Numbered from the stretch's first letter, positions 8,708 through 17,168 are shown. The stretch: DNA of 32,143 bases from Saprospiraceae bacterium (GCA_020630735.1 JAHDIP010000045.1:1-32143), one strand, 5' to 3'. A program made the numbers and translations. The notes: a model not told the origin generated them from the letters alone.

Positions 8708-9598
8708 ATGAAGAATATAGTTGTCATCGGAGCAGGAACAATGGGAAATGGTATAGCGCATGTTTTTGCCATGAAAGGTTTTAATGTTCGTTTAGTTGAT
8801 ATATCAGAAGCAGCTTTGGAAAAAGCATTAGCTACTATTTCCAAAAATCTAGATAGAATGGTGGCAAAAGAAAGAATTACAACAGAAGATAAAGCAGCTA
8901 CACTTGATCATATCAAAACGTTTACATCAATTAATGATGCAACTGAAGGTGCTGACTTAGTAGTAGAAGCGGCAACCGAAAATGTAGATTTAAAGTTAAA
9001 AATCTTCAAGCAAATAGATGAAGCTGCTCCTGCCAATGCCATTTTAGCAACCAATACTTCTTCTATTTCTATTACGAAAATCGCAGCCGTTACTAGTCGT
9101 CCTGAAAAAGTGATCGGCATGCACTTTATGAATCCAGTTCCAGTAATGAAACTGATCGAAGTTATTCGTGGTTATTCTACTACTGATGAAGTGACTTCGA
9201 CGATAATGGAATTATCAAAAACTTTAGGAAAGGTACCTGTAGAAGTAAATGACTATCCTGGGTTTGTCGCCAATCGTATTTTGATTCCAATGATCAATGA
9301 AGCAATTTATACACTATTTGAAGGTGTAGCAGGGGTGGAAGAAATTGATACCGTTATGAAATTAGGAATGGCACATCCTATGGGACCATTACAGTTAGCT
9401 GACTTTATTGGCTTAGATGTTTGCTTGGCAATCTGTAATGTCTTATACGATGGCTTCGGAAAATCACAATATGCACCTTGCCCTTTATTGGTGAATATGG
9501 TAACAGCTGGAAAGTTAGGAAGAAAGTCTGGAGAAGGATTTTATAAATATATAAAGGGATCAAAAGATATTGTAGTCGCTAGTACTTTTCAGAAATAA
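8708..9598 (+). CDS. 3-hydroxybutyryl-CoA (3-hydroxyacyl-CoA) dehydrogenase
   Basis: A 296-residue NAD(P)-dependent enzyme that interconverts 3-hydroxyacyl-CoA and 3-oxoacyl-CoA. The Rossmann motif GAGTMGNG begins at residue 8. NTSS (116-119) and GMHFMNP (137-143) are clear, with His139 and Glu151 matching the catalytic His-Glu pair. The C-terminal helical domain (about 185-285) contains GMAHPMGPLQLADFIGLD and GRKSGEGFY. The frame is open 32 codons further upstream, but I chose the ATG at 8708 because MKNIVVIGAG is where relatives start and the upstream part looks like leader. It is a stand-alone single-domain form like Hbd/PaaH, not part of a FadB fusion. Its role could be beta-oxidation, butanoyl-CoA or polyhydroxybutyrate-type metabolism. 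Confidence 0.95.
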   Translation: MKNIVVIGAGTMGNGIAHVFAMKGFNVRLVDISEAALEKALATISKNLDRMVAKERITTEDKAATLDHIKTFTSINDATEGADLVVEAATENVDLKLKIFKQIDEAAPANAILATNTSSISITKIAAVTSRPEKVIGMHFMNPVPVMKLIEVIRGYSTTDEVTSTIMELSKTLGKVPVEVNDYPGFVANRILIPMINEAIYTLFEGVAGVEEIDTVMKLGMAHPMGPLQLADFIGLDVCLAICNVLYDGFGKSQYAPCPLLVNMVTAGKLGRKSGEGFYKYIKGSKDIVVASTFQK

Positions 9599-9687
9599 CT
9601 TGGATTGGAAGGAACGGAAGTGCTCATCGTATTGTTTCCTTCATAAAAATAATTGAAACAAAGAAGCGAAAAAGATGATATATGTAT

Positions 9688-9727
9688 GATCATCCGATAA
9701 CCACTTTAGTTTCAAGCTTGATATAGA
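9688..9727 (+). repeat. Partial copy D of a dispersed intergenic repeat
   Basis: The words GATCATCCGATAACC and CCACTTTAGTTTC match the 3' half of the repeat copies at 17225, 19403 and 31118 (core ATCCGAAAACCA followed by TT and GTTTC). It lies between the 3-hydroxyacyl-CoA dehydrogenase gene and the first nucleotidyltransferase gene. Confidence 0.45.
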
Positions 9728-9751
9728 AAGGTCGCAAATAATATTGATGAT

Positions 9752-10516
9752 ATGGAAACTAAAATAATACAACACCTAAAGGAGCTTGAAGAAGAAAAGA
9801 AAATAAAAATCTTGATGGCTATTGAGAGCGGTAGTCGAGCTTGGGGATTTCCTTCGCCTGATAGTGATTATGATGTAAGGATAATTTATCTCCATACATC
9901 AGATTGGTATCTGTCCATTAATGACAAAAAAGATACAATGGATTATTTCCTTGGAAAGCTTTTGGATATTAATGGGTGGGATATTCGCAAAGCGCTACGT
10001 CTATTGCGAAAGTCTAATGCTACTCCTTTTGAATGGGTACAATCGCCGATGGTTTATTTTGAGGAAATTGGATTTCGAAATGAACTTTTAGATTTAGCCA
10101 GACAATATTTTCAACCTTATCATACGCTCAATCATTATAAAGGAATTGCTAGAAATAGTTATTATAAAAATTTACTTGATGGTAAAATCAAGCTAAAAAA
10201 ACTATTCTATGTCATCCGACCAATCTTTGCGATCAATTGGATTATTAAGAAAAAGACTGTTCCTCCAATGGACATTTTTAATTTGATGGAAGCTGTAGAT
10301 GATGAATCGATTAAAGCGGAAATAAAAAAGCTGATAAAAGTAAAAGAAACAGCAAACGAGGATTTTGTCTACACTATAGATCCTAACATTAAATCCTTTA
10401 TCGAAAATCAGTTTTCCTTAATTGAAAATGTTGAACTTGAGCAAGAACGTTCAACTCCTGATATTGAGGTATTGAATAATTATTATCGGAACTTGCTAAA
10501 GCGATACGATAGATGA
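9752..10516 (+). CDS. RlaP/YcgL-type predicted nucleotidyltransferase, first of a pair
   Basis: A 254-residue protein of the nucleotidyltransferase superfamily. The N-terminal motif is ESGSRAWGFPSPDSDYDVR: Gly27-Ser28 and the acidic pair Asp39 and Asp41 match the GS...DxD signature. FEWVQSPMVYF (about 93-103) and the helical Y...GIARNSYYKNLL segment resemble the predicted nucleotidyltransferase family PF10127, named RlaP for its association with RNA ligases in phages. Family members presumably transfer a nucleotide to RNA or protein, but their targets are not established. The gene overlaps the next, related gene by four bases (ATGA), which points to translational coupling. No RNA ligase gene lies nearby. 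Its Lys/Ile/Asn-rich make-up hints at transfer, though the whole window is AT-rich. Confidence 0.82.
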   Translation: METKIIQHLKELEEEKKIKILMAIESGSRAWGFPSPDSDYDVRIIYLHTSDWYLSINDKKDTMDYFLGKLLDINGWDIRKALRLLRKSNATPFEWVQSPMVYFEEIGFRNELLDLARQYFQPYHTLNHYKGIARNSYYKNLLDGKIKLKKLFYVIRPIFAINWIIKKKTVPPMDIFNLMEAVDDESIKAEIKKLIKVKETANEDFVYTIDPNIKSFIENQFSLIENVELEQERSTPDIEVLNNYYRNLLKRYDR

Positions 10517-11583
10517 CTATCCAAGATTTAAAAGACAACAAACTAATTGTACTGGAATGTATTTCTGGCTCTAAAGCTTATGGGCTTGACTTGCCAAGTT
10601 CCGATACAGATATCAAAGGTGTATTTGTATTGCCTCAAGATATGTTTTATGGCTTAGATTATATTCCTCAAATAGCAGACGAAAAGAATGATACGGTATA
10701 TTATGAATTGGGACGTTTTATTGATTTGTTGAAAAAAAATAATCCGAATATTCTGGAATTATTAGCGAGCCCATTCGATAAGACCTTAATAAAACATCCT
10801 CTAATCAATAAAATAACTTTAGACCTTTTTCTTTCAAAAAAATGTAAAGATACCTTCGGTGGTTATGCTTTTACTCAAGTAAAAAAAGCAAGAGGCTTAA
10901 ATAAAAAAATTGTTAATCCAATTGATAAAAAGAAAAAAACGGTTTTAGAATTTTGTTATGTTTTGTATGAACAAGGTTCAATTTCCTTATCTAAATGGTT
11001 GACTAAAAATGCTTATAAACAAGCGTATTGTGGCTTGGTAAATATTCCGCATGCTAAAGATGTGTTTGCTATTTTTTATGACACGAATCATCAATACAAC
11101 TACAAAGGAATTTTAAAAAAAGAAAATGCTACATCAGTGTTACTGAGTAGTATTCCAAAGTCTGAAAAAGTAGAGGCGTATTTATATTTTAATAGCAATG
11201 GTTACATAAAATATTGCAAAGAATATGCTGCTTATTGGAAATGGGTAGAAGACAGAAATGAAACTCGATATCAAAATAATATTGATCATGGTAAAAACTA
11301 TGATTCGAAAAATATGATGCACACTTTTCGATTGTTAGATATGGCGATTGAAATATTATCAACAGGTAAAGTAATCGTTAAGCGACCAAATCGAGACGAG
11401 CTATTATCGATAAGAAAAGGGGAGTGGCATTACGATGAACTAATAACGATGGCGGAACAGAAAATGCGAGAGGTAGAGCAAGCTCATTTAACCAGCACTT
11501 TGCAAGAAGCCCCTGACGAAGGTAGAATAGAAAAATTGTTAGTTTCGTTGAGAAAAGAATTCTATACTAAGTTTCATTTTTAA
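10513..11583 (+). CDS. RlaP/YcgL-type predicted nucleotidyltransferase, second of a pair
   Basis: A 356-residue relative of the gene just upstream, about 100 residues longer. The catalytic signature is SGSKAYGLDLPSSDTDIKG: Gly19-Ser20 and Asp31/Asp33 give GS...DxD. NPNILELLASP (about 77-87) corresponds to the FEWVQSP segment of the first protein, and a helical domain follows with FTQVKKARGL and SKNMMHTFRLLDMA, the latter typical of PF10127 proteins. The C-terminal helices (about 300-350) are charged. The start ATG overlaps the TGA stop of the first gene. The two proteins share only motif-level similarity, so they are old paralogs that may act as a heteromeric pair; that is inference. The molecular target is unknown. 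Confidence 0.83.
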   Translation: MTIQDLKDNKLIVLECISGSKAYGLDLPSSDTDIKGVFVLPQDMFYGLDYIPQIADEKNDTVYYELGRFIDLLKKNNPNILELLASPFDKTLIKHPLINKITLDLFLSKKCKDTFGGYAFTQVKKARGLNKKIVNPIDKKKKTVLEFCYVLYEQGSISLSKWLTKNAYKQAYCGLVNIPHAKDVFAIFYDTNHQYNYKGILKKENATSVLLSSIPKSEKVEAYLYFNSNGYIKYCKEYAAYWKWVEDRNETRYQNNIDHGKNYDSKNMMHTFRLLDMAIEILSTGKVIVKRPNRDELLSIRKGEWHYDELITMAEQKMREVEQAHLTSTLQEAPDEGRIEKLLVSLRKEFYTKFHF

Positions 11584-11647
11584 GAGACTGTTTTGACGTA
11601 TAGTGATAAAAGACGCATAAAAAAATTAGCGATATAATTTAAAACAG

Positions 11648-12667
11648 TTAAGACTTTAAATAAAAATCTTCCCCCATTCCAAAGATATTTTCAATCATGA
11701 TATTGCCCTCTTCCGTTTTGATTCGACCATTGATATAACCATATGGACCTTGATAATCACTTTTCATAATGAATACATTCAGATACACTGCATTTTGTTG
11801 AACAGGAGTAAATGTTAAATCAACTTTCCCTTTTTCATCTTTAATAATCCAATCTTTTTCATAACCATTTGGTCGAGTCATCTTGATGGCAGGTAGGAAG
11901 TATAAACGGCCATCTATCCAAAGACCGTTTTCATTGTAGACCTCCTTATTTTGAATTTGATTATCTGTAAAATTGAAACCGATGCGTCGACCTTGTTTAT
12001 CAAAACCTGCACCAGTCAACCAATCGTATTTCGTGACATAAGGATAGTAGCCTTTATGATCATCGATAATAAGATTACTAGTCGATACATTCAACAAAAT
12101 TTCTTTGTTGTCTATGTGTATACTTCCTTTCAGAGGCATCAAGCATTTGTGCGAATACATTCCTCGATCTGGATTGAAGGGGAGGCAAACAACAATTGGT
12201 GTAAATTGTTCCACATTATGTTGACCACTTAGTTTAGCTTTAATGCTTGGATGATTTTTACCTTTTTTGATGTCAACTATAATATCTAAAAGCCCCTGAT
12301 CAAGGTCGTGCGATACGTTCATTGTACAATCTGAAGATTGATAAACGGATTGAGTTTTAAATAACCCTTTAGCTATTTCTAGACTCCAAGGAGCTACTTT
12401 CTTTTCAAATTTGATTTTTCTTTTTTCATTAATATCATACAAGATAAATTGAACGAGGCTAATTTTTTTGGTATTGTAAATGGCCATGATTCCAAAAAAT
12501 CCATCCGTAAAAATTTGAAATGCTTGCCACTCTCTAAGGAAAAAAGATTTGATCGCATTTATCGGTGCACTCTTAGGAGCATCTAATAAATTTACATCAC
12601 GAAAAGGAGAATTGTAACGCCCAAAATTATATTGTTGATTGGAAACGACACTATGTGGAGCTTTCAT
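11648..12667 (-). CDS. DUF2804-like protein, function unknown
   Basis: A 339-residue protein without signal peptide or membrane helix. The N-terminal GRYNSPFRDVNLLD and LREWQAFQI, the central YYPYVTKYDWLTGAG and the RIGFNFTDN...ENGLWIDGRLYFLP segment match my memory of DUF2804 proteins. These are believed to be beta-rich proteins related in fold to carotenoid-hydratase/AttH-like (lipocalin-like) domains; no reaction is known. A single-copy lone gene, it converges with the nucleotidyltransferase pair, with 64 bases between the stop codons. It is probably cytoplasmic. The family call is from motif memory and has not been searched. Confidence 0.75.
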   Translation of the reverse strand: MKAPHSVVSNQQYNFGRYNSPFRDVNLLDAPKSAPINAIKSFFLREWQAFQIFTDGFFGIMAIYNTKKISLVQFILYDINEKRKIKFEKKVAPWSLEIAKGLFKTQSVYQSSDCTMNVSHDLDQGLLDIIVDIKKGKNHPSIKAKLSGQHNVEQFTPIVVCLPFNPDRGMYSHKCLMPLKGSIHIDNKEILLNVSTSNLIIDDHKGYYPYVTKYDWLTGAGFDKQGRRIGFNFTDNQIQNKEVYNENGLWIDGRLYFLPAIKMTRPNGYEKDWIIKDEKGKVDLTFTPVQQNAVYLNVFIMKSDYQGPYGYINGRIKTEEGNIMIENIFGMGEDFYLKS

Positions 12668-12679
12668 ATTGATTTATTT

Positions 12680-12775
12680 GGTATTCAGATAAAGGAGCAT
12701 TATTGGTAGCTTTCTTTGAATCTCATGAGCTTTAATTATTTGAAAATCCCATAACTATTTTGCTTTCAGAATAAC
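12680..12775 (+). repeat. Copy E of a dispersed intergenic repeat
   Basis: The words GGTATTC, GGTAGCTTT, GAGCTTTAAT and TTTGAAAATCC appear in the same order and spacing as in the copy at 31118-31229 (minus strand), ending with TTTTGCTTTCAG. The end overlaps the 3' end of the neighbouring lipoprotein gene and supplies its TGA stop codon. Confidence 0.5.
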
Positions 12776-13809
12776 TCGAAAAAAACTGCACGTCCTTTAC
12801 TTCCTGCAAGAAATCCTTTTTTAGTATTTCGATCAAAAGCAATCGTATGATATCCTGGTTGCTCAACGATATACTCCCAATGTTGGCCAGCATCTGTTGA
12901 TATAGAAGTACCTGAAGTGCCAGTAGCTAATATAATATCTTTTGTGAGAAATTGTACACAAGACATAAAAGCAATTTTTTTAGCATCAATAGGATTAGTC
13001 CATGATTCTCCATTAGTAGTAACGGAGACATTATCATTAGCTAAACTATCTTGAGCATAATTACCGCCTGCAGCAATTCCAGTTTTAGCATCCCAAAAAT
13101 CAATAGAGAAAATACCACTTGAAGGATTACCACTACGTATAGGAAGATTTTTTACCGTCCAAGTTTGTCCTTTATCAGAAGAACTAAAAAGTCGAGCTTT
13201 ACTACCACCCGTAACAATATCGATTGTAGTATTATTGGTAGTTATTATTCCAGTACCACTTGCAGCAAAACCATATTCGCCTTTTATAAGAGGAGGCAAA
13301 GACTGTTCGCCAATTCTATTCCAAGTCTCTCCAGCATCAGTTGTTGCAAGTAGGTATAATTTATCATCAATGGCATCACTAATGATAACGCCATTTTGTT
13401 CATCCCAAAAATCAAAACCATCAAAAAATGCTAGTTCAAAAGTATTAGTAAAAACGAGTCTCCATTTTTTGCCCTTGTCTGTCGATTTATAAATGGTAGA
13501 CTTATTGCTATTGCCAGCGCTCAGAAGCAGTAGGGTAGAGTCGTTCAAAATTGCAGCATCTCTAAAGTCAAGTGAGTCTGCGTTTGGAACAGAAAGTGCT
13601 TTCCATTTATTATTTTCTGACAGAAAAACGGTTCCATTACTGCCAGAAAGAAGCATCATTCCAAAACCAGTATCGGCACCTCGGAATGACGCTTCAGCCA
13701 ATACAGTTTCTTTATCGAAATGTAAAGAAGGCTGGTTGTTATTTTCTTTTTCAGCTTGGCAGGCTAATAGAAAAAGAAATAAAAGAAATGAAAAGTGAAG
13801 TCGTTTCAT
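12766..13809 (-). CDS. Asp-box (YCF48-like) beta-propeller lipoprotein
   Basis: A 347-residue lipoprotein. The leader is MKRLHFSFLLFLFLLACQ with the lipidated cysteine at Cys17. Five Asp-box turns are visible at regular intervals: STDKGKKW (109-116), TTDAGETW (156-163), SSDKGQTW (210-217), TTNGESW (264-270) and STDAGQHW (304-311). The paired GFDFWDEQNGVI and SIDFWDAKTGIA are typical of YCF48/HCF136-type and oxidoreductase-labelled propellers. No catalytic residues are apparent, so a binding or scaffold role at the cell envelope is likely. It has the same motif type as the T9SS cargo protein at 1203-3116 but is a lipoprotein and lacks the T9SS domain. It sits 10 bases after the end of the upstream mechanosensitive channel gene and may share its transcript. 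Confidence 0.88.
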   Translation of the reverse strand: MKRLHFSFLLFLFLLACQAEKENNNQPSLHFDKETVLAEASFRGADTGFGMMLLSGSNGTVFLSENNKWKALSVPNADSLDFRDAAILNDSTLLLLSAGNSNKSTIYKSTDKGKKWRLVFTNTFELAFFDGFDFWDEQNGVIISDAIDDKLYLLATTDAGETWNRIGEQSLPPLIKGEYGFAASGTGIITTNNTTIDIVTGGSKARLFSSSDKGQTWTVKNLPIRSGNPSSGIFSIDFWDAKTGIAAGGNYAQDSLANDNVSVTTNGESWTNPIDAKKIAFMSCVQFLTKDIILATGTSGTSISTDAGQHWEYIVEQPGYHTIAFDRNTKKGFLAGSKGRAVFFELF

Positions 13810-13819
13810 TTAGCTTGTT

Positions 13820-14635
13820 TTAAGCACCAATGTCACCTAATTCGATTCCTTCAGAATAAGCAACTTTCATATTGTTACTAGACATTGCAGCTTTTACATT
13901 TGTATATGTTTCAAAATACACATCCCAATAGTCTTCAGTTTTGGCATATGGTCGAACGACTAATTTGATATTATGCGAATCAAATTCTTCTATACCAACA
14001 AAAGGAGCAGGATCACTTAATACTTTAGGCGTCTTTTTTACAGCATCTAAAATCACTTGTCTTGCCTGTGGAAAGTCTTGAGCATAAGGAATTGTAACAT
14101 TTAAATCTACTCGCAATACTTCTTCAGTAGAAAGGTTAGTAATGATGCCACTAATAGCCAAACCATTTGGAACAATGCTAGTTTTATTATCTAACGTTTT
14201 TATTATCGTATTGAAAATTTGTACTTCTTGAACATGTCCCATTTCATCTTGTAGATTAACAAGATCACCAACTCTATAAGGTTTGAAAATAAGTATCATA
14301 ACACCAGCCGCAAAATTACCTAGGCTACCCTGCAAAGCCATACCTATAGCAAAGCCAGCAGCAGCAAGAACCGCAACAAAAGAAGTGGTTTCGATACCTA
14401 CAATTCCAGCTACACTGAAAATAAGCATTACTTTGAGTAATACACCTACTAAAGATTTTAAGAAAGGGCGAATGTCTTTGTCTAGTCCTGCTTTTTCCAT
14501 TGCATTGCCTAGAAAGCTAACAATATTATTAATTACCCAAAGACCAATCAAGAGTACGACTAAAGCCATTACAATTTTTGGAGCAAATTCTATTGCATTT
14601 TTTAATAATCCATCAAGTTTAGAAGTGATATCCAT
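13820..14635 (-). CDS. MscS-family small-conductance mechanosensitive channel, copy 1
   Basis: A 271-residue MscS-type channel, close to the size of E. coli MscS, which opens under membrane tension to release solutes in osmotic downshock. Three hydrophobic segments are visible at about 17-38, 62-82 and 84-115; the third is the pore helix, rich in Gly and Ala (AAAGFAIGMALQGSLGNFAAG). The conserved IFKPYRVGDLV and the beta-domain motif TSIVPNG follow. The C-terminal vestibule domain runs to about 260. It is 45-60% like its upstream neighbour at 14869-15699 by eye, with matching ends and motifs, so the pair is a tandem duplication. A terminator lies between them, so this copy needs its own promoter; CAAAATTA (14726-14733), read as TAATTTTG, is a possible -7 box. 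Confidence 0.95.
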   Translation of the reverse strand: MDITSKLDGLLKNAIEFAPKIVMALVVLLIGLWVINNIVSFLGNAMEKAGLDKDIRPFLKSLVGVLLKVMLIFSVAGIVGIETTSFVAVLAAAGFAIGMALQGSLGNFAAGVMILIFKPYRVGDLVNLQDEMGHVQEVQIFNTIIKTLDNKTSIVPNGLAISGIITNLSTEEVLRVDLNVTIPYAQDFPQARQVILDAVKKTPKVLSDPAPFVGIEEFDSHNIKLVVRPYAKTEDYWDVYFETYTNVKAAMSSNNMKVAYSEGIELGDIGA

Positions 14636-14811
14636 TTGTTTGTCGTTTTGAATAGTTTATTAGACTTTATGCTTAAGAAGTTTGTATGGTGCAAAAAACG
14701 TCTTTTTTTGCTCATAAAAATCTTGCAAAATTAAGCCTATTATAAAAAGGTTTTATTCTAATTTTTGCAAATATAATGAAAAAGTATCATGTGAATGAGC
14801 TAGTTAGAAAC

Positions 14812-14850
14812 AAAAAAGCCTTACATTATTTAATAATGTAAGGCTTTTTA
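14812..14850 (-). terminator. Perfect palindromic terminator between the two MscS genes
   Basis: AAAAAGCCTTACATTA pairs with its exact complement TAATGTAAGGCTTTTT around a five-base loop. It lies about 20 bases after the stop of the upstream (14869-15699) gene. The T-run on either side makes it able to work in both directions, but the minus-strand gene is the one it ends. Confidence 0.88.
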
Positions 14851-14868
14851 ATTTTAGCATTTATAGTT

Positions 14869-15699
14869 TTAGTTAGCAGAGACTAACTTGCCATCTCCAA
14901 CCATAACATCTCTTCTTGGGTAAGCCACTTTGATATTGTGCTTTCCTAGAGCTGCTTTTACGTTTTTGTAAGTACCGAAGTAAACATCCCAGTAGTCTGC
15001 AGTTGTCGCAAATGGACGAACACAAAGTAAAACATTGTGAGCATCAAATTTTTCAATTTCAACAACAGGTGCAGGATCTCTTAATACTTTAGGAGTCTGT
15101 GCGATTGCATCTAAAATTATTTTTTGTACTTTATCAAAATCTTCTTCATAAGGCATTGCTACATTTAAGTCTACACGAAGGTATTCGTTAGAAGAAAGAT
15201 TTGTCATAATACCGCTAGTAGCTATTCCGTTAGGAACGATAACTTTCTTGTTGTCTAAAGATTTGATAACTGTGTTGAATACTTGAATCTCTTCAACATG
15301 ACCTAATTGACCTTGTAAATCTACCAAATCACCAACACGGTAAGGTTTGAATATTAAAACCATTACACCAGCTGCAAAGTGGCTGAGTGTACCTTGTAAT
15401 GCCATACCGATAGCTAAACCAGCCATACCGATAAGTGCAACAAAAGAGGTGGTTTCGATTCCAACCATTCCAGCAACACTTAAAACAAGCATTACCTTTA
15501 GTAAAACACTGATCATAGAGCTTAAGAATGGAATTACGTCTTGATCAAGACCAGATTTTTCCATTGCTTTTCTGACCATACCTACAATCATACCAATGAT
15601 CCAAAGACCAATAAGTAATACGAGGATTGCACCGACTAATTTTGGTGCCCATGTTATTAGAGTATCTATCAAGAGACTCATTTTTCCTGCTACATCCAT
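14869..15699 (-). CDS. MscS-family small-conductance mechanosensitive channel, copy 2
   Basis: A 276-residue MscS-type channel. Hydrophobic helices are at about 17-38, 60-82 and 84-115, with pore helix GMAGLAIGMALQGTLSHFAAG, then IFKPYRVGDLVDLQGQLGHV and KKVIVPNG in the beta domain. The two copies agree closely from helix 2 through the vestibule and differ mainly at the N-terminal tail and at the C-terminal end, where this copy has YPRRDVMVGDGKLVSAN. Differences in the pore helix (GNFAAG in one, SHFAAG in the other) might change gating or conductance; that is inference. It is transcribed alone: a 265-base spacer lies upstream and a terminator lies right after it. Confidence 0.95.
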   Translation of the reverse strand: MDVAGKMSLLIDTLITWAPKLVGAILVLLIGLWIIGMIVGMVRKAMEKSGLDQDVIPFLSSMISVLLKVMLVLSVAGMVGIETTSFVALIGMAGLAIGMALQGTLSHFAAGVMVLIFKPYRVGDLVDLQGQLGHVEEIQVFNTVIKSLDNKKVIVPNGIATSGIMTNLSSNEYLRVDLNVAMPYEEDFDKVQKIILDAIAQTPKVLRDPAPVVEIEKFDAHNVLLCVRPFATTADYWDVYFGTYKNVKAALGKHNIKVAYPRRDVMVGDGKLVSAN

Positions 15700-15964
15700 A
15701 AAAGTTTCTAGTTTAATTTAGGAGCAAATATGCTTAATTAGATAATGTGAAAAATTATAAAAAATATGCATTTGTGACGTAGTAAAAAGGTAAAGTCACA
15801 TATAAAAATCAATGTTTTTATAATTTTATTACTATGAAAACTAAATGGATATTGTTATCGGCTAAATCTTGTGACATTAGAATTTTGAAAGGAATTATGA
15901 CAAATTATAATTTTCCAACATATGTTTAATATAGAGCATTTTATGAATTTAATAAAAACACATA

Positions 15965-16351
15965 TTAAAATTTGTCTTTAAATTCATCTATTTCTCGACG
16001 CTCTCTTTTGGTGGGTCTACCAGCGCCTTTTTCTCTTCTTTCGGGAGTCGCTTTTCCAATAAACCAATCCTTATATTTATTTAATTCTTCTGCGGGAGTA
16101 AGATTTTCGTAGCAAGGTTCAGCTAGAGTAGCAGATACTCTTTTTTCAAGTAAATCTACTACTTTAAAAGTAAGAATAAATCCATTTTTACGAACGCTAA
16201 TAATAGTATTTCGTTCTAAAAGGTAAGAAGGTTTTATATTGGCTTCACCAATTTTTACTTTACCACTTTTACAAGCTTCAGTAGCCATTGAGCGAGATTT
16301 GAAAATACGTACGCTCCAGAGCCATTTATCTATTCGTACTTTCTTAAGCAT
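15965..16351 (-). CDS. hslR: Hsp15-like S4-domain RNA-binding protein
   Basis: A 128-residue protein with an S4 RNA-binding fold at about 5-62: RIDKWLWSVRIFKSRSMATEAC begins it, and GKVKIGEANIKPSY continues it. The tail is strongly basic (REKGAGRPTKRERREIDEFKD), as in Hsp15. The family binds 50S subunits carrying a nascent chain after an aborted or stalled round, or acts as the RqcP-type factor in other bacteria. It is cytoplasmic. It lies 76 bases after the PPK2 gene in the same direction, so the two may be co-transcribed. The symbol is by family resemblance. Confidence 0.85.
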   Translation of the reverse strand: MLKKVRIDKWLWSVRIFKSRSMATEACKSGKVKIGEANIKPSYLLERNTIISVRKNGFILTFKVVDLLEKRVSATLAEPCYENLTPAEELNKYKDWFIGKATPERREKGAGRPTKRERREIDEFKDKF

Positions 16352-16427
16352 GATTATTTTAGTTTTTTACTTGCCGAAATTCGGCTTTGCATTCAGCATA
16401 GTAAACCATATTTTTTTCAAAATAGTT

Positions 16428-17168
16428 CTACTTTGCTTCAATAGTTGGGAGTTTCATATTTAAACTCTCTAAGGTTTCACAGACTTTCTGTGCAATGATA
16501 TAATTACGATACCAACGTTGATCTACAGGAACAATATGCCAAGGCACCGAAGAACGGTTAATTACATCTTCGTAGCACTCCATATATTTGTCCCAAAGTT
16601 TTGCTTCTTCCCAATCATTAGCATTGTGTTTCCAGTTCTTGGTAGGGTCATCAATACGTTCTTGCAATTTTTCTTGTTGACGTTCTCTAGAAAGATGCAT
16701 GTAAAATTTTAGAATCGTTGTATTATTATCAAAAACTAATAATTCTTCAAAAGCATTTATTGCTGCGATACGTTTGTTTACTTTTTCTTCATCAATCCAA
16801 CCATGTACACGTTGTATCAAAACATCTTCATAATGAGAACGATTAAAAATCTTTATCTCGCCTTTTCCAGGGACTTGCTTATGCACACGCCATAAAAAGT
16901 CATGAGCAAATTCTTCTTCAGTAGGTTTTTTGAATGAATATGCACTTAAGCCAGAAGGGCTACAATACCTGAATGTATTATGAGTCGCACCATCTTTACC
17001 ACTTGAATCCATTCCTTGAAAAACAACTAGTAAGCTATTCTTTTTTTCTGCAATAAGCGTTTCGTGTAGATCTGCTATTTTTTTTGTCAGTTCTTTTGTT
17101 TCTTTCTGAACGTCTTTTTTCTCTAATTTTTTTGGAGCATCAGTTGAAATGTCTGAAAGTTTTATCAT
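16428..17168 (-). CDS. PPK2-family polyphosphate:nucleotide phosphotransferase
   Basis: A 246-residue PPK2 enzyme that moves phosphate between polyphosphate and a nucleotide (ADP, GDP or AMP). Walker A is GMDSSGKDG (52-60), the lid region includes RVHKQVPGKGEI and the Walker B-like segment is FNRSHYEDVL (108-117), which also holds family-specific catalytic residues. VPVDQRWYRN near the C-terminus is a further family signature. The single-domain length is near that of class I and III enzymes; which nucleotide is used cannot be told from sequence. It is cytoplasmic. It may take part in stress energy balance together with polyphosphate stores; that is inference from the family. Confidence 0.93.
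   Translation of the reverse strand: MIKLSDISTDAPKKLEKKDVQKETKELTKKIADLHETLIAEKKNSLLVVFQGMDSSGKDGATHNTFRYCSPSGLSAYSFKKPTEEEFAHDFLWRVHKQVPGKGEIKIFNRSHYEDVLIQRVHGWIDEEKVNKRIAAINAFEELLVFDNNTTILKFYMHLSRERQQEKLQERIDDPTKNWKHNANDWEEAKLWDKYMECYEDVINRSSVPWHIVPVDQRWYRNYIIAQKVCETLESLNMKLPTIEAK

Noticed and set aside
9601-9660. Possible hairpin GAAGGAA ... TTCCTTC after the 3-hydroxyacyl-CoA dehydrogenase gene
   Set aside because: The arms are short and imperfect with a long loop and no T-run after them, so it is not a convincing terminator.
11584-11647. AGAGACTGTTTT near the nucleotidyltransferase stop, similar to the end of the 31063 element
   Set aside because: Only about 11 bases agree, and no opposing end or repeat lies nearby.
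16373-16385. Perfect palindrome GCCGAAATTCGGC between the PPK2 and S4 genes
   Set aside because: It can be only a short stem with almost no loop and has no T-run. It could be a remnant of the dispersed repeat's CCGAA/TTCGG hairpin, but the flanks are too different to list as a copy.
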